DNA of 64,000 nucleotides from Apoderus coryli (lineage: Eukaryota > Arthropoda > Insecta > Coleoptera > Attelabidae). Under the pieces are notes generated by a model. That model had not been told where the DNA came from, did not search any database, and was given only the letters and a program-made list of their open reading frames with translations. Position numbers and translations under genes: made by a program. Positions 31,576 to 42,444 of the stretch are shown in pieces. The stretch covers positions 14,905,682 through 14,969,681 of the forward strand of contig OU452207.1 of NCBI GenBank assembly GCA_911728435.2, in the 5' to 3' direction. Each line of letters begins with the position of its first letter. The first letter of the stretch is position 1.

Positions 31576-31980
31576 TCATCGTAAATATATCAACCACAAA
31601 ACATTATGACGTTGCTCTAACAAACACCTCCTGTGCATCGCCTCATCAGATTCGACAGCATCATGGCTAACATTGTAAAAACTGAAAGCCTTAATTTTCA
31701 TTTTTAAGCTGCCTGCAAATAAACCTTTTCTGCTTGACGGATGGTATTCCGAATAATGGTGCTGTATATTGCAAAGTGCATACGTGCGTAAACAACCATT
31801 AGCGGGGCAATCAATTATTCTATAAATGCAGAAAGGTTCGTGATTTTCTACCCCAGACCATGAAAGTTGGTGTGGGAAATTAACAAATTCACTGCACGGA
31901 AATATCCGGTTTTGTAACTTTGATTCTGTTGTTAAATCTCGTGCAGAAGCTGGGAACCTGAACGCGCACATCGTCCACAC
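31576..31980 (-). pseudogene. SIAH/TRAF-like zinc-finger exon, copy 2
   Basis: HQLSWSGVENHEPFCIYRII then DCPANGCLRTYALCNIQHHY keeps the Cys/His pattern of copy 1. The frame stays open further, through VSHDAVESDEAMHRRCLLEQ, showing that the homologous part in copy 1 (15770-15850) was once coding. The N-terminal extension (MWTMCAFRFPASARDLTTES) is present only here because copy 1 is cut by a LINE. No complete ligase can be assembled. Confidence 0.6.
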
Positions 31981-32705
31981 GCAAACGAAAATCGATTTTT
32001 TATGGGTTATGGGTGTTTGTGAACGTTTTGTATTTCAGTTAGTTTTTAAATATATAAATATCTCTTAAAAATTTGACATTACGATATAAAGACAAAGCTT
32101 AAAGAAACTGAGGCGGCTAGAAATGTTGGAATATTTAGACGAATAATTAGGTACCTACTGTTTTTTACATAACAATATTGATTATTATCATTTGTTGCCA
32201 GATATACTTTATTATATTAAAAAATGTGAGAATTGAAATCCGAGTATGTTGAGAGGTAACGATCTAATTGTTATTAATCCTTATAAAATCTGATAGTGCT
32301 GTCTTTGTCGTCGAAAATCTGCAAAAAAATTACCGCTATCTATGTGACTTAACTTAAAGCCCGCAGGTCTGTCTATATGGAAAATTTGTTTTTTGCTGCA
32401 TCCCAACGGGTACTTTTCAAAGGGATTTAATGAGGCCACACTATTTTATTAATTAATTTAATTACATCTGCAAAAGTTTATTTAGTGTGCGACGCAGAGG
32501 GAGGTATCAACTATTTCCCATCCATCACACTTAGTTTATTGAAAAATATATGATCACATCCATCCATCTGACGGCTCTCATGACACTGTCACTTTAGGTT
32601 ATTATCACTTTTCCAGTAATATTACTTCAAATACACAATGACAACTTCTAAATTGACTACAACTATGTGGAATATCCATTTTATAACACTACAATATACA
32701 ACATA
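31981..32705. other. Spacer, nothing recognised
   Basis: AT-rich, no open frame or clear repeat. Confidence 0.5.
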
Positions 32706-33526
32706 TTGATAGAAATTGATCTTAAACATAAAAATAATGCCGAAAACTCTTAGGCTATTAATGTAAACAAAGAAAATAATAATAAACTATTTGACACAAG
32801 CAATTTGTCTGTCGTTAGAAAAAACATGTTACCAAAACCAAATTATGACGTGAACTAGAAGTGTCAACTAAACTAAAATAATTGACACCAACGTTAGTTC
32901 TAACGAAAAAATACTACCAAATTATGACATAACCATAATAGAGAGATATGGTATCCTAAAAAATAACGTCCGCCGCTATTAACGTTAACGTTAATTTAAC
33001 ACCAACGAATTTCAAATAGAGAGATGTGGTAGTTCTAAAAAATAACGTCACCTATGATGATAATCATATTATAGGCAGCCATTTTTAGGCTAGCAGATTT
33101 AAAATACCTATCTAATATATTTATAGTAGGTATTTAGTATAAAATTTTATAGGGTTATTGCATTTGACAAGTGGATTTATTATTTAAATAAAGTATTTAT
33201 CAGATTATAACAACATTAATTAATAAGCAGCATGTACAGGGTGATAAAAAAAAAACATTAATTAGCCGACATTTAACAAATTTTCTAGATTGCAATCGAA
33301 TAAACTTTAAATGTTTAAAAATAGCATACACTTTAAATTTATATACGGGGTGAGTCAAAAATGTATTTGTTTATTTTTTTTTAAGGTCAAAAAAGTAATA
33401 TTTTGAATAATCTTTTGATTTAGATTTAAATTCATGATTTCTTTAGCGTGTAACTATAAGCTCGTAGAGGTGATCTACGGGGTAACTCAAAAATGTTTCA
33501 ATTTATCTTCAATATTTTTAGGAGAT
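32706..33526. repeat. Dispersed repeat R, copy 2
   Basis: Collinear with 21238-21990, with an extra stretch near 32760-32890 that copy 1 has lost and copy 3 at 63817 keeps in part (CTAGAAGTGTCAACTAAAC). It retains the GTTAACGTTAAC palindrome near 32984. Confidence 0.8.
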
Positions 33527-34229
33527 ATATAGATTTTTGAAATTTTTTTTAATAACCCTCAATGACTTTTGTCATAGATAAAACTACCACAAAACGACTG
33601 GGAAATCACGCAGTGATTTCTTGTAATAATATAATAATAATAATAAGCGTATATTTCCAACAGATTCATACAAAAAATCCAATTACAGGAAATCTCTACA
33701 ACTCAATACTTAATTATTGCTAATATCAGTAATTACAAAGAAAAAGAGAAATAAAAATGCAAACATTAGTGATAATAATAATACTAAAATAATAATCACA
33801 ATAGCAATAAAAATAATAATAATAACAATAATAAGCAACAACAACAATAATAAGCAATAATTGCAATAGCCACATACAGAATATTTATGAAAAACACTAC
33901 ATCTATACATACTCACGAAAGAGACACCGAACACTTACAGCAATCAAATCATGACTGGATTGAGCTAATTATCCTTGCAACAGAGTCAAAGTACATATCG
34001 AATTCAGAACAGTTCATGTTAAAAGTTGAACAAATAAAATAAATAGGACTCTGTCGCAGAAGATTTGTTCTTGGAGCATCAGTATAAAACGGCCGACCTT
34101 GCCTACTTATTGAGATCAGTGGGTAAAATGAAAACTACAAGAAATATAGCCAAACTTAAACTCTAATCATATTAAAATATCGTGATAGCAAAATAAAATA
34201 TTGAGATAAGATATTACAAAGTTGTTTTT
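33527..34229. other. Spacer with trinucleotide microsatellite
   Basis: AATAATAAT-type repeats near 33622-33645 and 33770-33850. Open frames crossing them are low complexity and not called. Confidence 0.6.
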
Positions 34230-34500
34230 TTTAATTTTCTTTTCCTATTTAAGATTTATTACTTAAGGCTTTATTTAGTATTCTTAACCTCAAGTACATT
34301 CTAGATCTAGAAAATAATAATTTGATTTTATTTCCACAATTTATATTTGAAGATAGATCCAATGCATTACATATATTTATAGAGTTGTTGGAATTGAAAT
34401 AATTAAAAACCTCTTCCAGCATTTCAAGCTGCGCTATTAACTCTCGAGGTGGTTTTGAAAACCCTCAGAGATATGGTCAACCCAAGTAAAATCAGTCATT
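34230..34500 (-). pseudogene. P-element/THAP9-like transposase, C-terminal part
   Basis: Minus strand reads LEMLEEVFNYFNSNNSINIC, then ALDLSSNINCGNKIKLLFSR and SRMYLRLRILNKALS, with stops in between. This resembles the basic end of P-element-type transposases and is placed correctly after the part at 35345-35830, with a mariner in between. Less certain than that part. Confidence 0.5.
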
Positions 34501-34556
34501 CATTAAGTCCGTAGGATAAGTTAGATAAAACAAAATTTTGACAAAACTCGATTTTA

Positions 34557-35130
34557 TTATTCAACATAGTTGCCTTCGAGGGCAATACAACGAGTATAGC
34601 GATTTTCCAACTTTTCTATACCACTTTTATAGTACAATTTCTCTTTCTCGTCAAAATAGGCGATTACTTCATCATTGGAATTAAATTTCTTTCCAGCAAG
34701 CATTCTCTTGAGATCTGAAAACAGGAAAAAGTCGCTGGGAACTGAAGCTGGAGAATACGGTGGGTGGGTAAGGAATTCGAAGCCCAATTCATTCAATTCG
34801 GCATAGTTTTCATCGATTTGTGACACGGTACATTGTCTTGGTGAAACAACACTTTTTTCTTTTGCAAATGTGGCAGTTTCTTGGCGATTTCACCCTTCAA
34901 TCGATCCAAAAGTGCAGTCGCTGGTGATGGTGGTCCCTTTTTGGAGGTAGTCGATAACACCTTACCGACCGACTGTTGCGTCTTTACTCACTTTGGATTC
35001 GGTTCGTCGACTATCATCCACTCAGCTGGCTGTCTTTTGGATTCTGGTGTGTAATAGTGAAGCCATGTTTCATCCATTGTCACATATCGACGAACATATC
35101 GACGATAGAATTCCATTTTATTGCGGTTTA
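34557..35130 (-). pseudogene. Mariner transposase fragment
   Basis: Minus strand. MDETWLHYYTPESKRQPAEW carries the first catalytic Asp. LKGEIAKKLPHLQKKKVLFH followed by QDNVPCHKS carries the second. LGFEFLTHPPYSPASVPSDF and DLKRMLAGKKFNSNDEVIAY give the third, with SPAS in place of the common SPDL but the catalytic PSDF kept, and YTRCIALEGNYVE is the usual end. A stop near 34990, an internal deletion after it and a frameshift near 34826 disable it. Confidence 0.9.
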
Positions 35131-35285
35131 ACAGCGCCAAAGACTCATCTATGTGTCATCATATGGCCTTTTTGAAGGGACTATATGTTGTGGGAAGATG
35201 ACGATGGTTTAACAGCGTCAAAGACTCATCTATGCGTCATCGTATGGCCTTTTTGAATGGACTATATGTTGTGGGAAGATGACGA
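35125..35285 (-). repeat. 81-bp tandem duplication within mariner
   Basis: GGTTTAACAGCGCCAAAGAC begins at 35125 and its near copy at 35206. Three scattered substitutions separate them. The period is a multiple of three. Confidence 0.85.
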
Positions 35286-35345
35286 TGTTCCAGATTCATC
35301 TTTGAATTTGGGGCATATGAAGCTAGCCAAGTTTTACAGCCTATC

Positions 35346-35830
35346 ATAGGCACGGTCATCATGTTCTTTAGTCAGGGGATCTGCTAAAACTTCATGATGT
35401 CTTACAGGGTCTATTAATTCAGAAAAACACTCGCTACTCCGAAGGTTTTCATTACGTATCTCTAAGCTCCGGGCATTGTCTTCTTGAATATTACATGCCT
35501 TAGACATTACGTCCCAGAATATAGCACCTCAAACGGTACTGGAATTCTAATGGATCAGAATGATCATGCAGACCTCCATTAGAGCGTATGATTCCAAATA
35601 GATTTTCCAAGACGTCCTGGTTAAGGCGATAGGTTAGGATGTACTTAATATCATAATTTTTTTTGAAGAACTTCAAAAAGATGATATATTTGTTACTAAA
35701 ATGCTGCCTTTCTGAAAAGGCACTAAACCCTTTCTTCCCTTAACTCGTAAATGATTTATTGTTTTGGACATTGTATCCAAAATACTGTTTTGTAGTTCTA
35801 GAGACAGCCCATAAGCTTTTATTCTATTTT
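35346..35830 (-). pseudogene. P-element/THAP9-like transposase, middle part
   Basis: Minus strand: LELQNSILDTMSKTINHLRV, KGRKGLVPFQKGSILVTNIS, KKNYDIKYILTYRLNQDVLE and NLFGIIRSNGGLHDHSDPLE then FQYRLR. RLNQDxLE and a GGLxDHPxPLxFxYRLR block are hallmarks of P-element-type transposases. A frame change near 35520 leads to ACNIQEDNARSLEIRNENLR. Several stops and shifts; the THAP DNA-binding domain was not found. Confidence 0.75.
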
Positions 35831-36297
35831 GTGAATGTTCTTGAGACACTCGAATATTAAGGCAATCAAATGAATCATTTAACTAAGACTTATACAAAAC
35901 TACTTTAATATCTAATTAACGAAATGATAATCTAATTAACTTCTCAATATTAAACATTAATTTAAAAAATATAATAATCCCATTTAGTCCCCACTCTATG
36001 AACATATTTTCACGTTTAGGTTTAACGTGAACTACGAGGTCATTGAAAACAAGGACCTTATCTAAAAGATTGAAACACCGAATACTAAGTTTAAATAGAA
36101 TTAGTTTATTAACAGTTAAAGTTGAGACGAATCATGAAACTTAAATTAGAGAATATATTAGTTATAATAATATAATACAAATAATATTACTTACATTAAA
36201 ATATAAGACATCATACGGTCGAGTTGCACTATGGTTCACATTTTACTGCCTTCAGGTTTTCTTACTATTAGTTTGTGATTATAAAACTTGGGGCACA
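35831..36297. other. AT-rich spacer
   Basis: No gene recognised. Confidence 0.5.
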
Positions 36298-36949
36298 ACA
36301 CATCGATCTGTTGCCCACCTCCAAGAAGCAACCCAATGGCTTGATATGCTTCCTCTACCGTTAAATGACGTCTATTGATAGTGTCGATGACATAATAACA
36401 ACAATATCGCAACTGCGCTTAGCAACACAAACAAAGCTAAACTTTACAAAAATAAAATCTGCATTTTGGGTGATGAAGCTTTTCATCTGTTTGGATACAA
36501 TTTTATAATTTAACAAATAATTTTTTTTAAAGGCAAACGACATAGGTATACCACATTTTTCTAGAAAATTTTCTTCATAGCGAAAACACATTATCCTTAA
36601 CTTTTTTCGATCAGTTTATGTCTGAATATTGTCCTAGGAAATCGCATTCACATATTTTCCACTCTTATAATCAGCGTCGCTAATGGGTTCATCATTTAAC
36701 TTGTCGGTAAATTGGGGGTTTCTAATTTTTGTAATTTGTCTTAAATTGCTAACATGACTAGTCTTCTCTATCACTTGTTGCTTACAGTTACTGTATTTGG
36801 GGCTGAGACGCGTTACTGGAGGAGGTTGATGATCGGTATCGACTGCCTGCAGCCGATCATATAAAAAATTATATGGGAACACACCTTTTTGTCTCAATAA
36901 TTTAAATTTATCTGATATTCCAAAATATTTACTTGTGGCATTAAACTTT
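36298..36949. repeat. Segmental duplication, copy A (Tc1 end plus polymerase fragment)
   Basis: Matches 38563-39199 closely from ACATCGATCTGT to ACTTGTGGCATTAAACT. It contains the 5' end of the Tc1 element (to about 36617) followed by the start of the Polinton polymerase fragment, including the same TAG stop. Confidence 0.9.
36634..36897 (-). pseudogene. Polinton-type DNA polymerase B fragment, duplicate copy
   Basis: LRQKGVFPYNF-like opening (MRQKGVFPYNFLYDRLQAVD) and FTDKLNDEPISDADYKSGKY ending in a TAG. It is the same segment as 38885-39148 with four or five residue differences. It has no continuation, being followed by a copy of the Tc1 end. Confidence 0.8.
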
Positions 36950-37017
36950 ATTTTGTAAATTTGGTATCAACTTGGGTATGTCGCTTTTAGAATATGGCGG
37001 TATTATACTTATCCTCT

Positions 37018-37427
37018 CATATATTTAGCAGATCTAATTCACTAATTTCTTCTTTTGATAGCCAAGAAAAGTAATTTTCAGGTAGTGTTTGAGATATTGA
37101 ATGCCCGTATAGGTTCGTTGCATCCAAATACATAATATAACTCGCAGGTTTGCTTTCTTCAAAGCCAGGTATTAAAGTATTGTTCGCCATATGTATTCTA
37201 TCAGAACATTGATAATTCCACCACGATTGCCCGCCTTAAAAAAATTTATAATGTCTATGTCTGTCAATAAATCAAGTTCAATTTTGGTTAATTTCAACAT
37301 GACATTCCACGACAACCCGGGTGATGTTAAATAGTGTGGTGGATCTAATTGATATGTCTCTAGACGACGTTTCTCTCTAAAACTTTCAAACACGTCACAT
37401 AGTAAGAGTACATCAGATTGTAAGATA
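37018..37427 (-). pseudogene. Polinton/Maverick protein-primed DNA polymerase B, middle fragment
   Basis: Minus strand: ILQSDVLLLCDVFESFREKR, YQLDPPHYLTSPGLSWNVML and IELDLLTDIDIINFFKAGNR followed by GGI are conserved in DNA_pol_B_2 enzymes of Polintons and related virus-like elements. A frame change near 37175 leads to ASYIMYLDATNLYGHSIS, the region with the catalytic motif A (D-x2-N-LYG). Stop at 37018-37020. This segment continues from 38885 across the Tc1 insertion. No integrase, capsid or protease gene of a Polinton is visible nearby, so it is an isolated fragment. Confidence 0.8.
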
Positions 37428-37429
37428 TA

Positions 37430-38867
37430 AACTGATCGAAAAAAGTTAAGGATATTGTGAAATCTCTGAGAAAAAAATTGTTTTCGAAAAAAATTGCATA
37501 ACGTACATTTACTTCCTCTCTTCCAGAAATGAAACACATTTGTTTAACTGAAAAAATGTTTTAATTACTTTAATTACAATTTAAAGGCAACTTTTTTGTA
37601 ATAATGTAACAAAACAGATAATTGTCAAAAAAAAATTATTAATAGCGTGTAATTCCACCTCTATTGGATATTACTGCTTCAACTCGGCGAGGCAGACTTA
37701 AAATTAAGGGATCCAAGTCATTTTGATCTAAGCTATCCCATAAATGTGGAAGACCTTGCCTCAGTGACCTTACGTCCTGAACAGGAGGTTGATGGGAAAT
37801 TAGTGCCCTTCCGAGCATGTCCCAAACATGTTCTATGCAGTTTCAATCTGCAGAGATTGGAGGTAATGGCAAATGATTAATTTCATGGAATGGTCGCCGT
37901 TCTTGTACTAATCTGACTCTGTGAGGGCGAGCATCATCATCGAGAAATTTGAAATTGGGCTCAAAATTCCAACGATAATTATCCACTATGTTGTCAATGA
38001 TGTCGTGGGCACAAATTTCATCTTCACAAAGATACAACTCCATTCGACCTACGTAGAAAATTCCACTCCAGACCATTACACCTCCACCTTCAAATGGATG
38101 CACTTCTTGAACATATCGGTCATTAACTCTTGAATTGCTTAGTCCCCAGACACGAACTGTATGCCTGTCAGTTCGAATACAAAAGCGGCTTTCATCGCTG
38201 AACACCACAGTACGCCACTCATCATTCCAGTTTGCTCCTTCATTAGACGAAAGCAAACGTTGAGCTTTATGAACTGCGGTCAAGGGAAGGCGTCTTATAG
38301 GCCTATAGCAATGTAAACCTGCTGCATTTAATCGACTTAACACCGTCCGAGGTGTAATATAAAATCTGCTTGCAGCGCAAACGTGCAGTTTGTTGTAGGA
38401 TCCATCCTAGCTCCTCTGACTAATACTCGATCTACTCTAGCATTTGTCGATCTTGGTCTACCATCCCTATGCATGTCCATGACAGATCCAGTCTCATTAA
38501 ATCGGTTATTAAGTCGGAAAATTACACTTTGAGAGACATTATACCGATCAGCCACATCGATCTGTCGCGCACCTCCAAGAAGCAACCCAATGGCTTGATT
38601 TGCTTCCTCTACGTCTATTGATAGTGTCGATGACAGAATAACAACAATATCGCAAACTGCGCTTAGCAACACAAACAAAACTAAACTTTACAAAAATAAA
38701 ATCTGCATTTTGGGTGATAAAGCTTTTTATCTGTTTGGGTACAATTTTATAATTTAACAAAGACATTTTTTTTAAAGACAAACGACATAGGTATACCTAT
38801 ACCACATTTTTCGAGAAAATTTTCTTCACAGCGAAAACACATTATCCTTAACTTTTTTCGATCAGTT
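37430..38867 (-). mobile_element. Tc1-like DNA transposon (DD34E) inserted in the polymerase gene
   Basis: AACTGATCGAAAAAAGTTAA at 37430 is mirrored at the right end 38848-38867, with TA on both sides (37428-37429 and 38868-38869). Length 1438 bp. Removing it rejoins the polymerase frame at IQTYILQSDV. Confidence 0.9.
37635..38678 (-). pseudogene. Tc1-like transposase, frameshifted
   Basis: The N-terminal helix-turn-helix reads ARQIDVADRYNVSQSVIFRL and the second DNA-binding half DMHRDGRPRSTNARVDRVLV. After a frame change near 38340, VVFSDESRFCIRTDRH has the first Asp, KFLDDDARPHRVRLVQ the second, and NCIEHVWDMLGRALISHQPP the Glu, with 34 codons between the last two (DD34E). One TGA/TAG stop sits between PPISAD and NCIEH. 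The usual N-P-I before E-H is N-C-I here. End GGITRY at 37635. Confidence 0.88.
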
Positions 38868-39199
38868 TATGTCTGAATATTGTCCTAGGGAATCGCATTC
38901 AAATATTTTCCACTCTTATAATCAGCGTCGCTAATGGGTTCATCATTTAACTTGTCGGTAAATTGGGGGTTTCTAATTTTTGTAATCTGTCTTAAATTGC
39001 TAACATGACTAGTCTTCTCTATCACTTGTTGCTTACAGTTAATGTATTTGGGGCTGAGAGGCGTTACTGGAGGAGGTTGATGATCGGTATCGACTGCCTG
39101 CAGCCGATCATATAAAAAATTATATGGGAACACACCTTTTTGTCTCAATAATTTAAATTTATCTGATATTCCAAAATATCTACTTGTGGCATTAAACTG
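38563..39199. repeat. Segmental duplication, copy B (parent locus)
   Basis: Same content as 36298-36949, but attached to the rest of the Tc1 element, so it is the original arrangement. Confidence 0.88.
38885..39148 (-). pseudogene. Polinton-type DNA polymerase B fragment, upstream part
   Basis: MRQKGVFPYNFLYDRLQAVD, then FTDKLNDEPISDADYKSGKY, is the region just before the SDVLLLxDVF block in these enzymes. It ends in a TAG (38885-38887), after which the frame reads on to the Tc1 insertion. The same TAG in the duplicate shows that the gene was dead before it was copied. Confidence 0.8.
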
Positions 39200-39524
39200 A
39201 TCTATGTGTAAACTATCACTGAGCGTTTGTAAGGACGTCAGTAAAAATGAAAACTATCAGTAAATCTCATTTGTAGGTATCTGGTTTTACTATGACAATT
39301 TTTATCAATGTATGAATTCATAGGCACACGCTTTGGCTATCATATGACATATTGTGGAAAACTATTGGAATATAATACGCTGTTTTAAAATTTAAATTGC
39401 AAATTGAATGTGCAGCTCAAAATCGTTTAACTCCTGTTAGTTGATCGTGATCCATTACCATCGCTACCTACAAATTCTCTATTACATATCCCACATATTT
39501 TAGCGTCCTGGAATAGGAGCTGTA
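39200..39524. other. Spacer
   Basis: No gene recognised. ATTTTAG at about 39502 could be a splice acceptor before the next coding stretch. Confidence 0.4.
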
Positions 39525-40255
39525 GATCATAGCTTAAAACGAAGAAGAAACATAGAAGTAACTGCAGGCAAAAGCATCAGCTCGAAGGACTTAGAAATTT
39601 CAAAAACAGAAGCCATATCCGAATCTGTTAAAAAAGAAAATGTTCAAACCAAGCGAACAGCTAACAAACAACTTAACAACCCAAGCAATAACGTAAAGGA
39701 CGCACCAGTAATACAGAAACATCCTCAGTTTTTAAAAGAAAAACAGACTTCCGCAATAATTTCGAATGACTGGAGTGACGGAAATAATGAAATGAATTTC
39801 GAAATTCCAGGTGCTTCTTGCAAACAAATGACACAACTAATATGCAATATAATACAGCAGCCAGTTGCAGTGAATTGAAGCTGACTATAAAAGGGACTAA
39901 AAATGACAGAGGTCTAAAGAAAAAACTAAGGAAAACAATCATACATGAATCAGACACAAGTCATTCTAATGCCAGTGTGCCTTATTTGGATGAGCCAGAC
40001 GAAGATGAATTTATTTCAGATGGTGACTATGTCATTGTTACTGACCCCTGAACTCTACAACGTTTTCCTGAAAATTTTAAAGGCTATACAAAAGAGAACT
40101 GTTATGGTTGCGTTTCAAGAATGATATTGGTTGGCAATAAAGTTTGGAAATGGCCTGAAGAAACATTACGAGATTTTTATCATTTGCTGTACATTGATCG
40201 GTGTCCAGAACCTATTAAGATCAATGACAACCAGTTTTTATTTAAATCTTTATAG
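39525..40255 (+). pseudogene. Unidentified coding remnant, Lys/Ser-rich then acidic
   Basis: A first frame (39525-39837) reads VTAGKSISSKDLEISKTEAI and NDWSDGNNEMNFEIPGASCK. A frameshift near 39835 leads to KLTIKGTKNDRGLKKKLRKT, SVPYLDEPDEDEFISDGDYV and, after an in-frame TGA at 40049, GYTKENCYGCVSRMILVGNK and VWKWPEETLRDFYH to a stop at 40253-40255. The acidic linker followed by a compact C-terminal part is like the ends of pogo/Tigger-type transposases, including the one at 44280, but I cannot prove the family. Confidence 0.4.
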
Positions 40256-40640
40256 ACATCATTTAGTGTGGCATATTATTTTACATAAGAATAAAAATTT
40301 CTTAGTTTATTTTTGTATTTTGCTAACTGCCTATGTATTTTCAACATTTAGAATTAAACTAAAAATATTATTATATCCAATAGTAGTTTATGTTGACAAT
40401 CCTAGGGTAACTTGGATTTAGGCTGAAATTTAAACGTATATTGATACAAAATATGATATGATACAAAGACCCCGACCAATGTGGGTCACTTTGCTCATCT
40501 AAATTTGTAACGTTTTGAGATAGATTTGGAGAGAAAAATGGACGTTGTAGATATAAAGAAAAAATGGAAACCTTTAGAATGCTTATTTTCTATCTGTTAC
40601 CTGGTTTAGTTCAGCAGTTGGTTGGCCAGCCAGCACCTCA
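40256..40640. other. Spacer
   Basis: No gene recognised. Confidence 0.4.
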
Positions 40641-40971
40641 GGAACAGTTACCCCGTCCAGTAACTTTGGTTTTCTCCACACTAACTTCGATTATTACAAT
40701 AATATATTCACATAAACAATAACAAATTAAAGCGGGCGGTTTATTAATAGCGGCAGTTAAAGTACCGTACGTAGCGGAAACAAATAATTAATGTCTGTCT
40801 TTTTGTAGCGTCCCGTCACTTCAACAGTATAGGGGAAGCGATCTAAAGGTATATACAGGGACTGATCAAAAATGAATGACTTAAATGTTAAAGCGGGATT
40901 GTGCGTAATTATAGAATTAATATAATAAACTTAAACTAAATATAAATAAAATATACAATGTGTCCGCGACA
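40641..40971 (-). repeat. 3' LTR of the minus-strand BEL element (outer end approximate)
   Basis: On the minus strand GTGGGCGGCA is followed by TGTCGCGGACACATTGTATA, a plausible polypurine tract and LTR start. ATTAATAAACCGCCCGC farther on may include the polyadenylation signal. The far end is not defined because the partner LTR is lacking. Confidence 0.55.
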
Positions 40972-40997
40972 TGCCGCCCACGAAAACACGCAGTGTT

Positions 40998-42444
40998 TTA
41001 CTGACACGGAAGCGGACACAGTTTAATAACTGGACGCTGAATTACCCCTGTGGAGGTACGGACTGACACGGTTCGTATTTTACCGTCTGCACCAGGATAA
41101 GTTTGAACAACACGACCTAAGCGCCACTTGGTGGGTGGTAAATTGTCCTCTTTAATGAGCACCAACAGACCTTCTTTTAAAGGACTTGAATCGTTAGTCC
41201 ACTTGTGGCGTTGGTGTAGAGTATGTAGATACTCTTTGGACCACCGGTCCCAAAAATGATTGTGAAGACGGGAGATGTACTGCCAACGAAACAAGCGATT
41301 GACGGGCATGTCAGTTAAATTATTTTGATCGAGCGGTGTATTTAATGCTTCAAATCTAAGGAAATGACCACGTGTCAGAGCTGAAAAATCATTTGGATCA
41401 TTACTAAATGATGTAATAGGCCTAGAATTAACTATCGCTGCTATTTGCGTCAACAGAGTAAGAAACTCCTCATAAGTAAATACTTGATGATCAATGATGC
41501 GGTTTAAATGAGTTTTGACATTCTTAACAGCCGCTTCCCACAAGCCGCCAAAATGGGGTGCGGATGCAGGAATAAAATGCCATTGAATCTCTTCTTGAGA
41601 AGCAACATTGGACATAATTTCATTTAAAACTCGAGACGCTCCAACAAAATTGGTACCGCGATCGCTATAAAGCGCTAAACAACGACCACGCCTGGCGATA
41701 AAGCGTCTTAGAGCGGCCAAAAACGCATCAGTCGATAGATCCGACGCTAACTCCAGGTGAATTGCCTTGGTCGCCATACAAACGAACAAACAAATGTATG
41801 CCTTTTGAGATTTAATACCTCGATGTTTGGAAAGAGTTATACTAAATGGCCCGGCATAATCCACTCCAGAGTTCAAAAAACATTTTGCCTTGGAAACGCG
41901 AACAGCAGGAAGGTTCCCCATGATAGGAGGTACTGCAGGTTGAGGCTGCGTTTTCCAACACGACATGCACCTCGATACAATGCGGCGAATAACGCGTTTT
42001 GAGGAGATGATCCAAAATTGTTGAGTAATTATATTCTGTAAAGTTTGAGTACCAGCATGCAAGTATTTACGATGCATGTATTCAACGAACAAGTCGGTGA
42101 AGCGACATTTTCCAGGGAGAAGTATAGGAAATCGGCGATCGATAGAAATCGGGTAATGATGTAGCCGACCTCCCACCCGGAGGATACCCAGATCATCCAA
42201 GAAGGGCGAAAGCTTCTTAAAGGGCTTAGAAAGCGGCATATCATTTTTTAGACAAGATATTTCTTCGGATAAGTACTTGCATTGAGTATATTTAGCAAGA
42301 AATATCAAGGCGGAATGAAGTTCAACTGAACTTAGAAAACCAGAGCGTTTTTGTTTGCCATTGCGACAATTAAAAACAAAGCGGTGTACAAAACTAGTAA
42401 CCCGTTGGATAGTGGAAAATGACGAATATTTCTTAATAAGATCT
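40998..42444 (-). pseudogene. BEL integrase
   Basis: Open frame of 436 residues (42308-40998), preceded by a short stretch in another frame to 42444. LSPFLDDLGILRVGGRLHHY and FWIISSKRVIRRIVSRCMSC with MHRKYLH form the zinc domain. SGVDYAGPFSI has the first Asp, YSDRGTNFVGASRV the second, and SAPHFGGLWEAAVKNVKTHL the Glu. LLVLIKEDNLPPTKWRLGRV and RPVIKLCPLP form the last domain. The integrase frame itself is intact; only its fusion to the rest of pol is broken, at about 42445. Confidence 0.92.

Larger units (their letters stand above)
34505..35345 (-). mobile_element. Mariner element remnant inside the P-like gene
   Basis: Contains the mariner transposase pieces listed separately. The outer limits are approximate because I could not match its terminal inverted repeats. 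It includes an 81-bp tandem duplication (35125-35285). Confidence 0.7.

Noticed and set aside
33710..33934. Minus-strand frame rich in Ile, Val and Leu
   Set aside because: Translation of an AAT microsatellite, low complexity; not a membrane protein.
34557..35340. Considering the mariner at 34557 and the DD41D element at 54196 as one family
   Set aside because: Catalytic spacing, motifs (MDETW versus FSDEC) and ends differ.
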